This document shows positions 45,900 to 55,219 of a DNA stretch of 64,000 bases, one piece after another. The position numbers were made by a program, and so were the translations under genes. Origin of the DNA: Bin80 sp964503085. Lineage in GTDB: Bacteria; Bacteroidota; Rhodothermia; Rhodothermales; Bin80. The stretch covers positions 1 through 64,000 of the forward strand of contig CAZCYQ010000003.1 in NCBI GenBank assembly GCA_964503085.1, in the 5' to 3' direction. The notes under the pieces were generated by a model. The model was not told the origin of the DNA and did no database searches. It saw only the letters and a program-made list of their open reading frames with translations. Positions within the stretch are counted from its first letter, which is position 1, and each line of letters starts with the position of its first letter.

Positions 45900-45922
45900 A
45901 CAACCATTCTCCGGGTGGCCGC

Positions 45923-46660
45923 ATGCAAGATTTATTGATGGAGCTATCGCGTGAGGACTACGCGTACATGCTCCGAATCATTGAGGGCCCTTTTGATCGC
46001 TGTGCAGACCTCAAGAAGCGCCTTGAGGCACTCGATTCGGCGAATCAGCGGATAGCACTATGTGAGGGGCTTGAAAGAAAGATCCGTTACTTGGGCAGCA
46101 GTGATATTGCCTTTAATTTCCGGAGGGTTATCGGCTTGGAGCCCGGGGCCAATTTCCGGTACATTATTCGCGACACGGCACGGTTCCTGAAGGTCCCCTT
46201 GGCCGATCAGGGCACAGAGCGTGATTTGCTCGTCCGTATGGCACAGGATTATGCTGTGGATACTTTTTCAAAGTTTACACAAGCCGAACAGCAGCAGATT
46301 CTGGAATCCCTCGGCGTTAGGCGGGCACGTGCAATAGCCTTCCTGAAGAAGACCGGGGGTGTATTTGCCGCACCTGCATTTTTGCAGGCTTTTGGAACAC
46401 TCGTGGTCGAGGGCTTAATCAAGACGGTTTTGTTCGGGCTGACTGCCCGCCTGATTGGCCTGAAGCTGGCAACATCTCTGTTTGCTTTTCTTTTTGCCCG
46501 CGTACCTTGGTGGGCACATGCCATCATACCTGCGGCATGGACGGTCTCCATTGGGTTGACTGCGCTGGATCTCCAAGGGCCGGCCCGCCGCAAGATCGTA
46601 CCGCTTCTACTTTATCTCGGGCTCAGTTGTATGCGCCTAGATGCTGAGAAGCAAGATTGA
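45923..46660 (+). CDS. YaaW/UPF0174-like protein (DUF3944-type N-terminus)
   Basis: The 245-residue protein has a helical N-terminal half (DLLMELSREDYAYML, KIRYLGSSDIAFNFRR, YIIRDTARFLKVPLA) like the YaaW/UPF0174 and DUF3944-containing family. A short linker follows, then a hydrophobic C-terminal half (about residues 145-235) with two or more membrane segments such as FGTLVVEGLIKTVLFG, AFLFARVPWWAHAIIP and IVPLLLYLGLSC. The family is uncharacterised. A full-length but broken paralogue lies at 25928-26240. Its start gives a good match to that relic, which supports the start. Confidence 0.7.
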   Translation: MQDLLMELSREDYAYMLRIIEGPFDRCADLKKRLEALDSANQRIALCEGLERKIRYLGSSDIAFNFRRVIGLEPGANFRYIIRDTARFLKVPLADQGTERDLLVRMAQDYAVDTFSKFTQAEQQQILESLGVRRARAIAFLKKTGGVFAAPAFLQAFGTLVVEGLIKTVLFGLTARLIGLKLATSLFAFLFARVPWWAHAIIPAAWTVSIGLTALDLQGPARRKIVPLLLYLGLSCMRLDAEKQD

Positions 46661-47426
46661 AGTTCAGCCGCGTTGTGGCTCTCGGTCTTTGGCTTTGTGT
46701 CGTTCGATTGCCTACTGTCGGAGTAATCTGTACGCGGGTTTCTATGGCAATCCATGTCTGTACCATGCTTCGGTCAGCATTGACGCGGATCTGCAAGACG
46801 GGGACGCGGGCACGAGGTGCGGTAGCAAATTGCGAAACCGAAACGCAGGGAAGTTTTCATGTGAAACTTATTCGCGCCTCCTGCCACGGTACATTTGGCT
46901 GTCGTCAATCCTGTTAATATCGTTGAACACCCGTGCAACAGTGGCTATTTCACAATTTATTCGGAGAGAATGTAGTAGGGTCAGACTAAATTGTTTTGTC
47001 AGGAACACTATGTCTCCGCATGCCCGAACATACCTCACTTAGGCAGGCGAAAAAATCAACATTCCAGCAATATTTCTTTATGCTCCCTAATTCCTTCTCT
47101 CTGCGTGTAATTTAGGCGGATTTAGAGAAACTATTCCCCAGAATGTCCGGTTAATAGCCCTCGACGTTCCCGTTGTATGGAGTTTACGGTTGCTAATTTG
47201 ATGTCTATATTTACAACTATACTGCGACATTACGCCTTATAATGCCTAGCAGCTACAATTTTCTAGGGAGTCGCCAAGTGTGCTAATGTCTAAGAGTACA
47301 ACTGACAAACCACATTGCCTAGCTAATTCTGTAATGGGATAGCGTTTGTTACTTCAAAACAGTGCAAATATGGCTATGCATTTGCAGATGCATAAAAATA
47401 AGGAGTTACACAGTCCTACCCACTAA
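46661..47426. other. gene-poor stretch
   Basis: No convincing gene was found. A TTG-started frame (46657-46917) begins with a signal-like stretch but soon becomes cysteine-rich and unlike a real product, and other frames are shadows of one another. The region is richer in A and T toward 47400. Possible remnants of decayed genes cannot be excluded. Confidence 0.45.
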
Positions 47427-47492
47427 ATCCAGACACCGATCAAAAACTACACCGATCAAGAACTGCAGGCTCTCCGAAAACTGCCCAAGAAG

Positions 47493-47921
47493 GTGTCCAA
47501 TCCAGGAAGCCGATGGTCTGACAAGCCATCAGATCACCCAGTCCACAGACAACGCTCCTTCTTTGCAATAGGAACTACCGAAAATGGCCAAGAATGTCGT
47601 TTTTCGATTTTTTTGCGTGAAAACATTCATGATGTCGCCAATTACTCATGTGGTATTCTTTATCTCCCACATGGAGCAACGAAGCTCACTCTAGCCCGGT
47701 ACAATGGTTCAAATCACAAGCACGGCATCATACACTACAAACCTCATATTCATCAAGCAACAGAGCACGCTATTGCTACTGGCCAGAGGCCAGAAAACAT
47801 AGCTGAAGAAACTACACGTTACAGGACCATTGACGGTGCTCTTGCGTGTCTTGTTGATGACTTTCATGTCATTGGGATCACAGCCAACCACGACCTTCCA
47901 AATTTATTCAATGGCCATTAA
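47493..47921 (+). CDS. DUF6978-like protein
   Basis: The 142-residue protein resembles the DUF6978 family by its core segments RFSIFLREN, LTLARYNGSNHKHG, HIHQATEHAIATG and YRTIDGALACLVDDF. Family function is not established. No ATG precedes the core: the frame continues upstream to a TAA at 47424-47426, coding YTDQELQALRKLPKKV, which looks like real family sequence. So GTG at 47493 may be too short, and an earlier non-ATG start is possible. Its stop overlaps the next ATG by 11 bases. Nothing shows a signal peptide or membrane segment. Confidence 0.6.
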   Translation: MSNPGSRWSDKPSDHPVHRQRSFFAIGTTENGQECRFSIFLRENIHDVANYSCGILYLPHGATKLTLARYNGSNHKHGIIHYKPHIHQATEHAIATGQRPENIAEETTRYRTIDGALACLVDDFHVIGITANHDLPNLFNGH

Positions 47922-48696
47922 CCTAAATGACCTCCAACAGCGCTTATGCCACCAGTTGTGTACTGCGGTTCGTGTGGAACCCCGTCCTGATGGAGAACTC
48001 ATGCTTGCGACTGACTTTGAGTATCCTGATGGAGATTGTTACCCGATCTACCTATCAGAGACCCTCGGAGGGATCCGCTTGTCTGACAAGGGAGACATGC
48101 TTATGCGGATAAGTTACAACCACGACATTGACACTTTTCTTGCTGGAAGTCGAGGATTGCTCATTGACCGCATTCTGAACGAGGAACAGGTCAGCCAAGA
48201 CGGTGGGGTGTTCTTTTTGGATACACCCATAGACCATTTTTCTAGCGCTCTGTTTCGGTTTGGACGTGCACTCACCCGGACTTATGAGCTCACTCTTCAC
48301 TCTAGATCACCAACAACACAGACGTTTTATAACGACCTTTTTGACTTAGTTCTTCAGATTGCTGGCGAAGAACAGATACAACGCAACTATTTTCTGCCTG
48401 ATATTCCAAATTCAGAAGCATATCCTATTGACTACAAACTAGAGAGAAAAGATGGAATGCCAGTGTTTTTATACGGCATTCCAAACCAAGACAAAGCCCG
48501 TTTAACAACAATCATTTTGTCGCATTTCCATCGTTATTCGTTGGCCTTTGATTCGATATTGGTGTTCAAAGATCAAGCTGAAATCCCCAGATTGGACTTG
48601 GCTCGACTGTCAGACGTAGGTGGCGAAATGATTTCTTCACTTGCATCAAGCGAAGACCTGCACAGAAAATTGCAGCAACGTGTTGCACTTGCGTAA
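47911..48696 (+). CDS. DUF1828-DUF1829-type protein
   Basis: The 261-residue protein begins MAINLNDLQQRLCHQLC, the DUF1828 opening, with CYPIYLSETLGGIRLSDKGDMLMRIS. A DUF1829-type C-terminal half follows, with FLYGIPNQDKARLTTIILSHF and ARLSDVGGEMISSL. I start it at ATG 47911; the longer frame from 47830 would run inside the previous gene. It is co-translated with the DUF6978-like gene. No catalytic residues are known for this family; the pair is a possible toxin-antitoxin or defence unit, but that is inference from pairing alone. Confidence 0.7.
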   Translation: MAINLNDLQQRLCHQLCTAVRVEPRPDGELMLATDFEYPDGDCYPIYLSETLGGIRLSDKGDMLMRISYNHDIDTFLAGSRGLLIDRILNEEQVSQDGGVFFLDTPIDHFSSALFRFGRALTRTYELTLHSRSPTTQTFYNDLFDLVLQIAGEEQIQRNYFLPDIPNSEAYPIDYKLERKDGMPVFLYGIPNQDKARLTTIILSHFHRYSLAFDSILVFKDQAEIPRLDLARLSDVGGEMISSLASSEDLHRKLQQRVALA

Positions 48697-48931
48697 TCAA
48701 AGAATTGCATTTTGATGAAGCCATTCGTGCCTATTACAAAATTGCTTGTTAGCCTGAATTCCAAAAAGACGATGTCCGTCAAATAAGCCGCGGCAAACCA
48801 AGGTGGTCAGGAGTACTACAAAGTTAAGCTGCGGGGGCTAACAGGTTTTGTTTCGGGGCTGGTTTTAAATCTCTAGATGTCCGTTCCCTCACTAGCGAAA
48901 ACGGCATTTGGCGGCGGATTCAATGCCCTTG

Positions 48932-50380
48932 TCACTCCTGCTCATGGTGGCCTTGGAAAACACCATACAGCTCAGTAAGCAGTTTTTCTGCGACGTCGCG
49001 TCGCATGTCAACGATTTTGGGGTGGCGTAATACTCCTGCGCCGGCGGTATCTACCCTCAGTGTGCACAGATCCAGGCGTCGCTGGAAGAAGGTAGCGTTG
49101 ATTTCAAAGGCCTGCAAGCGTTCAATTGGCACAACCCAGAGCTGCTGGCTGAAGATGCGCCGTCGAATGAACAGGTTTCCGTCGTGGAATGACCAACTAT
49201 GACATAAGTATTGGAGCCAGGCAATTCCCCACGAAATAGGCAGCAGTGTCAGACCCCAGACAGCATACGGCCACCACAGATACAAGGCAGCTACCGACGC
49301 CGAGATGAACAAAGTATAACGCAGACAGCGTCTCCGAATGGTGCGCCGGCTGACTCGTGTGTATGCTTCAGGAACCGTGAAGGGGCGGATCTTGGATCCC
49401 AGCGCAACAATCTCAGCCCACTTTGCAAAGGGTACTGCAGGCTGGAATCCGCGTTCGCCACTCTCCAGACCAAGTGTCTGCATTTCTATTCGATACCAAT
49501 CATGTAATCTCATAAGAGGATTGGAGCGAATCAGGAAAGACTGGACGCGCTTGTAAGGAAGGGCTCCTTCGCGCAGGGTAATGAGACCGTATTTACTGTG
49601 AATTTTCTCAGGTCCCAACTCAATGTAGAAATTGTAGTACCGAATGAAGTTCTGGACGAAGCCGAGAACCCAGGAGAGGACGATCATCATCAGAATAACC
49701 GCGATGATGAGCATAGTCACCATGGACGGCAGGGAATCTGTAACCTCGAAGAGATACTCTTCAAGAATGCGTTCGGTGGCGCCTTCAATATCGGTCAGAC
49801 CGATCAGTTCCAGCTGTTGCAGTACGCCAACGAGGACTGCGAATAGCCCAAGAGAGAACTGATAAACACTCGAAATCAACAACCGGGGAAGGGTCAGATG
49901 AAAACTGGGAAATGAGGAGGAGTTCTCCTCAGGAGTGTGGGTAATGTTTGCAGTGTGGAGTAGGTCTCGTATGCGGTTCGCCTCACGAACACTCACGAAT
50001 GACAGTACCCCTTCCGCCTGTGCAGTTCCTGCAGTTTCGATCTTTACGGCGGCAGTTCCGAGTATGCGGGCAAGGAAGTTGCGCTCAATGGCCACGTTCT
50101 GAACGCGATCAGCGGGAATATTGCGTCGAACGCGCTTGAAGACACCGTAATGCATCACCAGTTCTTCGCTCGTCACGTAGTATCGGAATCTCAAATACTT
50201 GGCAAGGGATATAGGACCCATAACGACCACGTAAATCACGCTGAAGAGGAGAGAACTTCTCTGAATGCCTGACTCAGGCGATGTTGTCCAGGCGATCACG
50301 AAGCCAACGATCGCCAGAAATACATAATGCACGAACGTTAACAGATGCAGGCGGCGAAACTCTACTGAGGGCTCCTGCAT
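48932..50380 (-). CDS. bacterial PH-domain membrane protein, YdbT-like
   Basis: The 482-residue protein has N-terminal transmembrane helices, then a PH-like domain (RYYVTSEELVMHYGVFKRVRRNIPADRVQNV), a middle section with further membrane helices (about residues 155-265), and two more bPH2-like domains, the second after a pair of helices (LYLWWPYAVWGLTLLPISWG). This is the layout of YdbT-type bPH2 proteins, whose function is not well known. Its start overlaps the stop of the YdbS-like gene (TAATG), so the two form a pair. Confidence 0.85.
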   Translation of the reverse strand: MQEPSVEFRRLHLLTFVHYVFLAIVGFVIAWTTSPESGIQRSSLLFSVIYVVVMGPISLAKYLRFRYYVTSEELVMHYGVFKRVRRNIPADRVQNVAIERNFLARILGTAAVKIETAGTAQAEGVLSFVSVREANRIRDLLHTANITHTPEENSSSFPSFHLTLPRLLISSVYQFSLGLFAVLVGVLQQLELIGLTDIEGATERILEEYLFEVTDSLPSMVTMLIIAVILMMIVLSWVLGFVQNFIRYYNFYIELGPEKIHSKYGLITLREGALPYKRVQSFLIRSNPLMRLHDWYRIEMQTLGLESGERGFQPAVPFAKWAEIVALGSKIRPFTVPEAYTRVSRRTIRRRCLRYTLFISASVAALYLWWPYAVWGLTLLPISWGIAWLQYLCHSWSFHDGNLFIRRRIFSQQLWVVPIERLQAFEINATFFQRRLDLCTLRVDTAGAGVLRHPKIVDMRRDVAEKLLTELYGVFQGHHEQE

Positions 50381-50847
50381 TAGTCCATATGCTCGGCGAC
50401 AAAGTCTCGCACGGTATCTCGCAGGTGCACGGCCTCTTCGTAGGGTAAGCCGGGAATTACGACATCGGTACTCCGTGTTCCTGCAGTATGTACGACCAGA
50501 CGGGCGACGTCATAGTTCCCTTCAATCAGATCCTGTGCAACATCTAGGTGTTGAACGCGCCGGAGTGGCACGATGGTTTGTACGCGGTTCCAGATTCCAC
50601 GTATCGCATATAGATCTTCCTCGCGCAATTCGTAGCGCCAGTATTTGTAACGTAGCTTAGGTACAATGAGCGTCCACACCAAACAGGTGATTATCAATAG
50701 ACCTGTCCACAAGCCAGGCAGGAAAGTGCTATTATCGGAGAAAAAGAGAGCAACATCTGCTGTTGCGCTGAAGGGGAGTAAGATGCACCAACGTAATACA
50801 CTCTTGATAGTCCAGACGCTCTTGACTGCTGGATCAAGCACTTTCAT
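50380..50847 (-). CDS. bacterial PH-domain protein, YdbS-like
   Basis: The 155-residue protein has two N-terminal transmembrane helices (about residues 17-60) and a single bPH2 domain with KYWRYELREEDLYAIRGIWNRVQTIVPLRRVQHLDVAQDLIEG. This is the YdbS half of the common YdbS-YdbT pair. The stop codon overlaps the start of the YdbT-like gene. Membrane-associated, function uncertain. Confidence 0.85.
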   Translation of the reverse strand: MKVLDPAVKSVWTIKSVLRWCILLPFSATADVALFFSDNSTFLPGLWTGLLIITCLVWTLIVPKLRYKYWRYELREEDLYAIRGIWNRVQTIVPLRRVQHLDVAQDLIEGNYDVARLVVHTAGTRSTDVVIPGLPYEEAVHLRDTVRDFVAEHMD

Positions 50848-50901
50848 GGTATCCTCGCGATATTATAGGGTACTACGCACCGACAGAATACTTGTTGTAT
50901 C

Positions 50902-51723
50902 ATGAAAGAACCGACGGCCAGTGTGTTGGGCTGCGGGTATATCGGCCGCCCACTAGCTACATTGCTGCTGGATCGTGGCTGGCGCGTGCGTGGATCAACA
51001 ACCAGCAGGACGAAGCTGGATCAACTGTTGGCTGACGGGATTGAGCCGTACCTGTTAGAATTAACGCCGGATTTACGAGGGCGTGGTCGGCGTGACTTTT
51101 TTGATTCTGATGTAGTGATACTTAATTTTCCACCGGGACGCAAACGTGCGGATGTGGGTATTTTTATGGAGTCTGTCATGGAGTCGCTACTTTTCTATCT
51201 GAGGGCTGGCACTGTACAGAAGGTGTTATTTGTGAGTTCAACAAGCGTATACAGGTCGGGGTATGTCAGGGAGGAGGACGCAGGAAAGCTCACACCGGAG
51301 ACGGCGTCAGGATGTGCGCTACTGGCTGCAGAAAAGACACTCAGAAGTGCCTGTGAATTTCAGACTACGATACTCAGGTGTGGTGGACTCTATGGGTACG
51401 AACGCAAACCTGGAAGATTCTGGTCGGGGCGTTCAGTACGGAATCCACAAAATTCGGTTAATCTGGTGCATCGGGATGACGCCGTGGGAGTTGCGCTAGC
51501 AACCATTACGCAGAACTGCTGGGGGGAAACTTTCAACGTATGTGCGGACCAGCATCCCTCCAAGGCTGAGTTCTATACCCAGGCGGCTTCGCGCCTGGGC
51601 ATAGCGCTTCCGAAGATGGGACTGGATGAATCACAGCCTGACAAGGTTGTGCTGAATCATCGGGTGCGCGAGCGATTAGGATACACATTCAAGTACCCGG
51701 ATCCATTGACTCCTGCACCTTGA
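50902..51723 (+). CDS. SDR-type NAD(P)-dependent epimerase, YeeZ-like
   Basis: The 273-residue protein has a Rossmann fold opening with VLGCGYIGRPLATLLL, the GxGxxG nucleotide site, and the strand VILNFPPGR. The SSTSVYRSG segment lies where the catalytic Ser/Thr is usual. The Tyr-xxx-Lys motif is replaced by LAAEK, as is common in YeeZ-like extended SDRs. The C-terminal part carries the VHRDDAVGVAL and GETFNVCADQHPSKAEFY motifs of that group. Substrate unknown. It stands between the divergent YdbS-YdbT pair and the sorting-domain relic. Confidence 0.8.
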   Translation: MKEPTASVLGCGYIGRPLATLLLDRGWRVRGSTTSRTKLDQLLADGIEPYLLELTPDLRGRGRRDFFDSDVVILNFPPGRKRADVGIFMESVMESLLFYLRAGTVQKVLFVSSTSVYRSGYVREEDAGKLTPETASGCALLAAEKTLRSACEFQTTILRCGGLYGYERKPGRFWSGRSVRNPQNSVNLVHRDDAVGVALATITQNCWGETFNVCADQHPSKAEFYTQAASRLGIALPKMGLDESQPDKVVLNHRVRERLGYTFKYPDPLTPAP

Positions 51724-51834
51724 GAGTAACATAAGCGAGTTATAACTCTAGCTGTCCACTCTACGGTGTGGTAGCGGTGGTTGATTTTCGGGGGTCGAGG
51801 GGACTCCTTATAGGACACTTCGCTGCACGGGGCG

Positions 51835-52074
51835 TGTCCAAACCCCTTTAACCCGATAACGACCGTCCGTTTTTCGCTTGCTGAAGCCGGGCCGGTGCGG
51901 CTGCGGGTCTACAATGTGCTCGGGCCCCGTATCGGCGTGCTGGCGGATTCCGGCAAGGTAGCCGGAGCACATTCGGTAAAATTCGAGGCTGCCCACTTGC
52001 CGAGTGGCATGTACCTGCTCCGCCTGGAAACCGCCCGGCAGCATTGGACCCATTGGGTGTCTCTGGTCAAATAG
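51835..52074 (+). pseudogene. orphan type IX sorting-domain relic
   Basis: The frame 51835-52074 encodes PNPFNPITTVRFSL, VRLRVYNVLG, ahead of HLPSGMYLLRLE and a TAG stop. This is a complete T9SS C-terminal sorting domain, about 78 residues long, with no start codon: an in-frame TAG lies at 51811-51813, eight codons upstream. The gene body that it belonged to is missing. Its stop is directly followed by the ATG at 52075 and the sorting-domain protein beginning at 52111. It looks like the tail of a deleted secreted protein. Confidence 0.8.
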
Positions 52075-52110
52075 ATGTACTTTGTATTGAGGATCTCCAA
52101 GGAATCTCCG

Positions 52111-53970
52111 ATGCGCCGAGTCATTATCCTCTTTCTGGTTTCCATGGTCCTGCCCCGTCTGGACGCTATCCGGGCGCAGTCCTTTGAGCCGGCCAACTGG
52201 GTCCTCGAAGTAGGGGATGTGATCAACAATTTTGGCCTGGACGCAGATGCAGGTGGCTCAGTATACATGTCGGGCTACGTTCCGGGTCGGAACGCAATCC
52301 GTTGGTCCGACGGAACGGTCTTCGTGCTGGAGACCAACGACAATTTTCTTGCGCGGATTGCTGCGGACGGAAGCGTGCGCTGGGTCAGACCGGGTGCGCT
52401 ATTTGAAAGCGGTTTTTCCATATCCATCCACACCGTAGTGGCAGAGGGCCCATACGTCTGGACGAACGAGGGTGCGCGAAGGGGAGGTAGTGTTGAGGGC
52501 AGCCGATGGGGAACTTTTGGTGGAGTACTGATCAACCGCTATTCAGATGCCGGAGATTCGCTGCGGGTCACCTATCTGGCTGGGCCGGTAGACTATTATC
52601 TTTATGACGCGCCGGCCTACATCCTTGGGCTTGGCGGAGACGATGCCGGCAACGTGTATGCGACGGGCTACTATCTGGATACGCTGCGACTGGGGCCTGA
52701 GCACTTGCTAGTGCCCTATGTTCCCACCGGGTGGTCATATGCAATCCGCTCTGTATTTTTGGCCAGCTATTCGCGTGAAGGCAATGTGCGCTGGGCACAC
52801 CGGATGGTAAGTGACACCGGTCGTGGTTTCCGCAACTATATACGCTACGACAAGGCTCCGGCCACACCCAGCTTTGACGTGGATGCCGCGGGCAATACCT
52901 ATCTGGGCGGCTTCTTCTCAAGGGGCACGGTATTCGCGGAGGGACAGCCGGACAGTGTGCGGCTGGAGGAATCCGGCGCCGTCGTCGTGTCCTTCAACGC
53001 GACCGGCCAATTGCGCTGGCTGCGGACGGCGAGCGATCTTGGCGTGGAAGCCGATTATCTGGCCTATACCGACGACCGCTATCTCAGTCACAGAAACACG
53101 GCCGTGCCCTGGATTCTTTCGGCGCGCGACGACGGGGAGCTGGCGCTTGACTGGACGGTGGGGTACGGCTCGCGCGGCATCAAAGTGACGGTCGGAGACA
53201 CGATTCTCACGGTGCCGTTTTACTCTGAGCGTGGGTACTTGGAATTTGTGACGCGCCATGCCCCGGACGGGTCGCTGCGCTGGGTGCGCCGGTTGACTGC
53301 CAGTGATTTCGTGGAGCTCACCGAAATCGAATTGGATATGCACGGCCACGTATATGTGGGCGGCTACTATTACGGCCACCTGATTCTGATTGAAGATACC
53401 GTGCTGACTAATGGCACCGCCCCGGGCTCCAGAAACCGGACGGGTCTGCTCGTCGAATACGATGCGGAAGGCACCCTGGTCCGCACCCTGCAGGTGACCG
53501 GGCCGGATTATTCCAAGGTCACCGGCATAATACCCATGCCTAGCGGCGAACTGTACGTTGCGGGATTTGCGAGCAATGATCGGGACGGGCCGGATCACAT
53601 CATCTTAGGGGTGGACACGCTCGCGACGCTTCCCGGCAGGAGCAAGGCGTTTCTGGCAAAGTATGGGCCAGTGACAACAGCGCGCGCAGATGATTACGCA
53701 CGGCCTGTTGGGAGTCTGTGGACTGCACACTATCCCAACCCGTTTGCGGGAGCAGCCACCATTACCTACGAGTTGCCGGATGCCTCACACGTTCGCTTGC
53801 GGATCTATGACATTCTCGGGCGCGAAATGGCTATGCCTGTGGACGAATGGAACAGTGCCGGTGCGCATTCTGTGCGGCTGGATGCGTCCTCCTGGCCCAG
53901 CGGCGTATACCTCTATCGCCTGGAGGCGGGCAATCAGGTCGCAACGGGCAGTCTGGTGCGCCGGAAGTAA
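52111..53970 (+). CDS. secreted repeat protein with T9SS sorting domain
   Basis: The protein of about 619 residues begins with a good signal peptide (VIILFLVSMVLPRLDAIRAQS). I use ATG 52111, as the start at 52075 only adds residues before the signal peptide. The body has repeated strand-rich units with motifs such as GNVYATGYYLD, GNTYLGGFF, GHVYVGGYYYG and ELYVAGFASN, typical of SBBP/propeller repeats. The last 80 residues are a type IX sorting domain (HYPNPFAGAATITYEL, IYDILGREMAMP). It should be exported to the cell surface or outside. Function unknown; binding is likely. A weak hairpin CCGCTC-GCT-GAGCGG follows at 53972-53986. Confidence 0.8.
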   Translation: MRRVIILFLVSMVLPRLDAIRAQSFEPANWVLEVGDVINNFGLDADAGGSVYMSGYVPGRNAIRWSDGTVFVLETNDNFLARIAADGSVRWVRPGALFESGFSISIHTVVAEGPYVWTNEGARRGGSVEGSRWGTFGGVLINRYSDAGDSLRVTYLAGPVDYYLYDAPAYILGLGGDDAGNVYATGYYLDTLRLGPEHLLVPYVPTGWSYAIRSVFLASYSREGNVRWAHRMVSDTGRGFRNYIRYDKAPATPSFDVDAAGNTYLGGFFSRGTVFAEGQPDSVRLEESGAVVVSFNATGQLRWLRTASDLGVEADYLAYTDDRYLSHRNTAVPWILSARDDGELALDWTVGYGSRGIKVTVGDTILTVPFYSERGYLEFVTRHAPDGSLRWVRRLTASDFVELTEIELDMHGHVYVGGYYYGHLILIEDTVLTNGTAPGSRNRTGLLVEYDAEGTLVRTLQVTGPDYSKVTGIIPMPSGELYVAGFASNDRDGPDHIILGVDTLATLPGRSKAFLAKYGPVTTARADDYARPVGSLWTAHYPNPFAGAATITYELPDASHVRLRIYDILGREMAMPVDEWNSAGAHSVRLDASSWPSGVYLYRLEAGNQVATGSLVRRK

Positions 53971-53986
53971 GCCGCTCGCTGAGCGG

Positions 53987-54716
53987 GTGTCTTCGAGCAA
54001 TTGAAGCCTGCCGCCTGAAATCGGTCCAACTATTGCAGTCCATATCTGCAGGGTCAGGAGTCTCGCTGCGCCCCGTAATGCCGCGTAATCGCACCGCGGC
54101 CAATGGGTAACTCCCTACCCTCGGAAATACCCGGACACCGGAACCGCCGAGATGTACGCAGGAGACTTCATCGTCATTTGAAAGCTGAACCGGCTGGGGC
54201 GATCACTAAGACACTTGATCTCGCGGGTAGCCGTCCCCAGTTACTGTTTCAGCAGCCGTGCCAAGGCATTCCACCCGGCCCGCGCGCTACGGGCTTGATG
54301 CGTACGAACGGGAGCCTGTAAGCATCTGTTAAGACCATATAACAAATGATTAAAAAGGCGGCAAATGCGGGCAAATTATAAGGCATCGCGAAGCCGTTCA
54401 CGCCTCCATGTACTGGGGAGTTTGTGACGAGATAGCGGGGTAGACTAATCCCCGATCCGATAATCATATGGGTACGCTACCTAGTACTCACGATGACATC
54501 AAGGAAGTGATGTTAAGACTGTTCATCGGTCTTTCAAACCAAGATTGGAACCAGCTTTGGCGCATCAACATGCCTCTGCAGAAGCAATCTCAGATACTTC
54601 TCGCATTTTCTCACCATTGCTGCCTGTTCATTAATCAAAAGCTTGTGTCGCTGATCTGACACAATTTGCAAACACAATCGTACTCAAACCAACATGGGAC
54701 CCCCGGACGGACATAG
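53987..54716. other. gene-poor stretch
   Basis: No convincing gene was found in this region of about 730 bases. A 63-residue frame at 54468-54659 and other short frames have no recognisable product. The 5' part is GC-richer than the 3' part. The promoter of msrB should lie at the right end. Confidence 0.5.
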
Positions 54717-55085
54717 ATGAACAAACTCACCCCCGAAGAAGCACATGTGATTTTGAACAAGGGAACGGAGCGCCCCTTTACGGGGGAGTTCTACGAGCAT
54801 TATGCTCCAGGGCTTTATATTTGTCGACGTTGTGACGCGCCACTTTATCGGTCAGAAGATAAGTTTCGTTCTGGATGTGGGTGGCCGAGCTTCGATGATG
54901 AAATTCCGGGAAGTGTTCGCCGTGTACGGGACGCCGACGGACGGCGCACGGAAATCATTTGTGCCAAGTGTGACGGACATCTCGGGCATGTATTCACAGG
55001 CGAAAGGTTTACGGCCAAGAATACGCGCCACTGCGTCAACTCACTCTCCATGAAATTTGTAGCGAGTGACAAGACAGACCACTGA
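54717..55085 (+). CDS. msrB: peptide-methionine (R)-S-oxide reductase
   Basis: MsrB reduces methionine-R-sulfoxide in proteins. The 122-residue protein has the zinc-binding cysteines Cys36/Cys39 (CRRC) and Cys82/Cys85 (CAKC), catalytic Cys106 in TRHCVNS, a possible resolving Cys54 in RSGCGWPSF, and the GHLGHVF segment. Length is normal, no signal peptide. It lies just before the tRNA-Leu gene on the other strand. Confidence 0.95.
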   Translation: MNKLTPEEAHVILNKGTERPFTGEFYEHYAPGLYICRRCDAPLYRSEDKFRSGCGWPSFDDEIPGSVRRVRDADGRRTEIICAKCDGHLGHVFTGERFTAKNTRHCVNSLSMKFVASDKTDH

Positions 55086-55104
55086 TGGTGACCTTCAATG
55101 CACG

Positions 55105-55188
55105 TGCCGGAGGTGGGACTCGAACCCACACATCCGAAGGGACACAGGTTCCTAAGACCTGCGCGTCTACCAGTTCCGCCACTCCGGC
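55105..55188 (-). tRNA. tRNA-Leu (anticodon TAG)
   Basis: On the minus strand the sequence forms a full cloverleaf. The acceptor stem is GCCGGAG with CTCCGGC and discriminator A. A D arm follows, then an anticodon stem CAGGT/ACCTG with loop CTTAGGA (anticodon TAG at 55152-55154), a long variable arm GTGTCCCTTCGGATGT as expected for class II Leu tRNA, and a T arm GTGGGTTCGAGTCCCAC. The 3' CCA is not encoded. It lies between msrB and the S46 pseudoenzyme gene, antisense to both. Confidence 0.95.
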
Positions 55189-55219
55189 ATAGAAATTGCA
55201 AGAAGGTGGATATACATTC

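Noticed and set aside
46641..47042. 133-residue frame after the YaaW-like gene, and the TTG frame at 46657
   Set aside because: Overlapping frames of odd composition, with no family, start site or context support.
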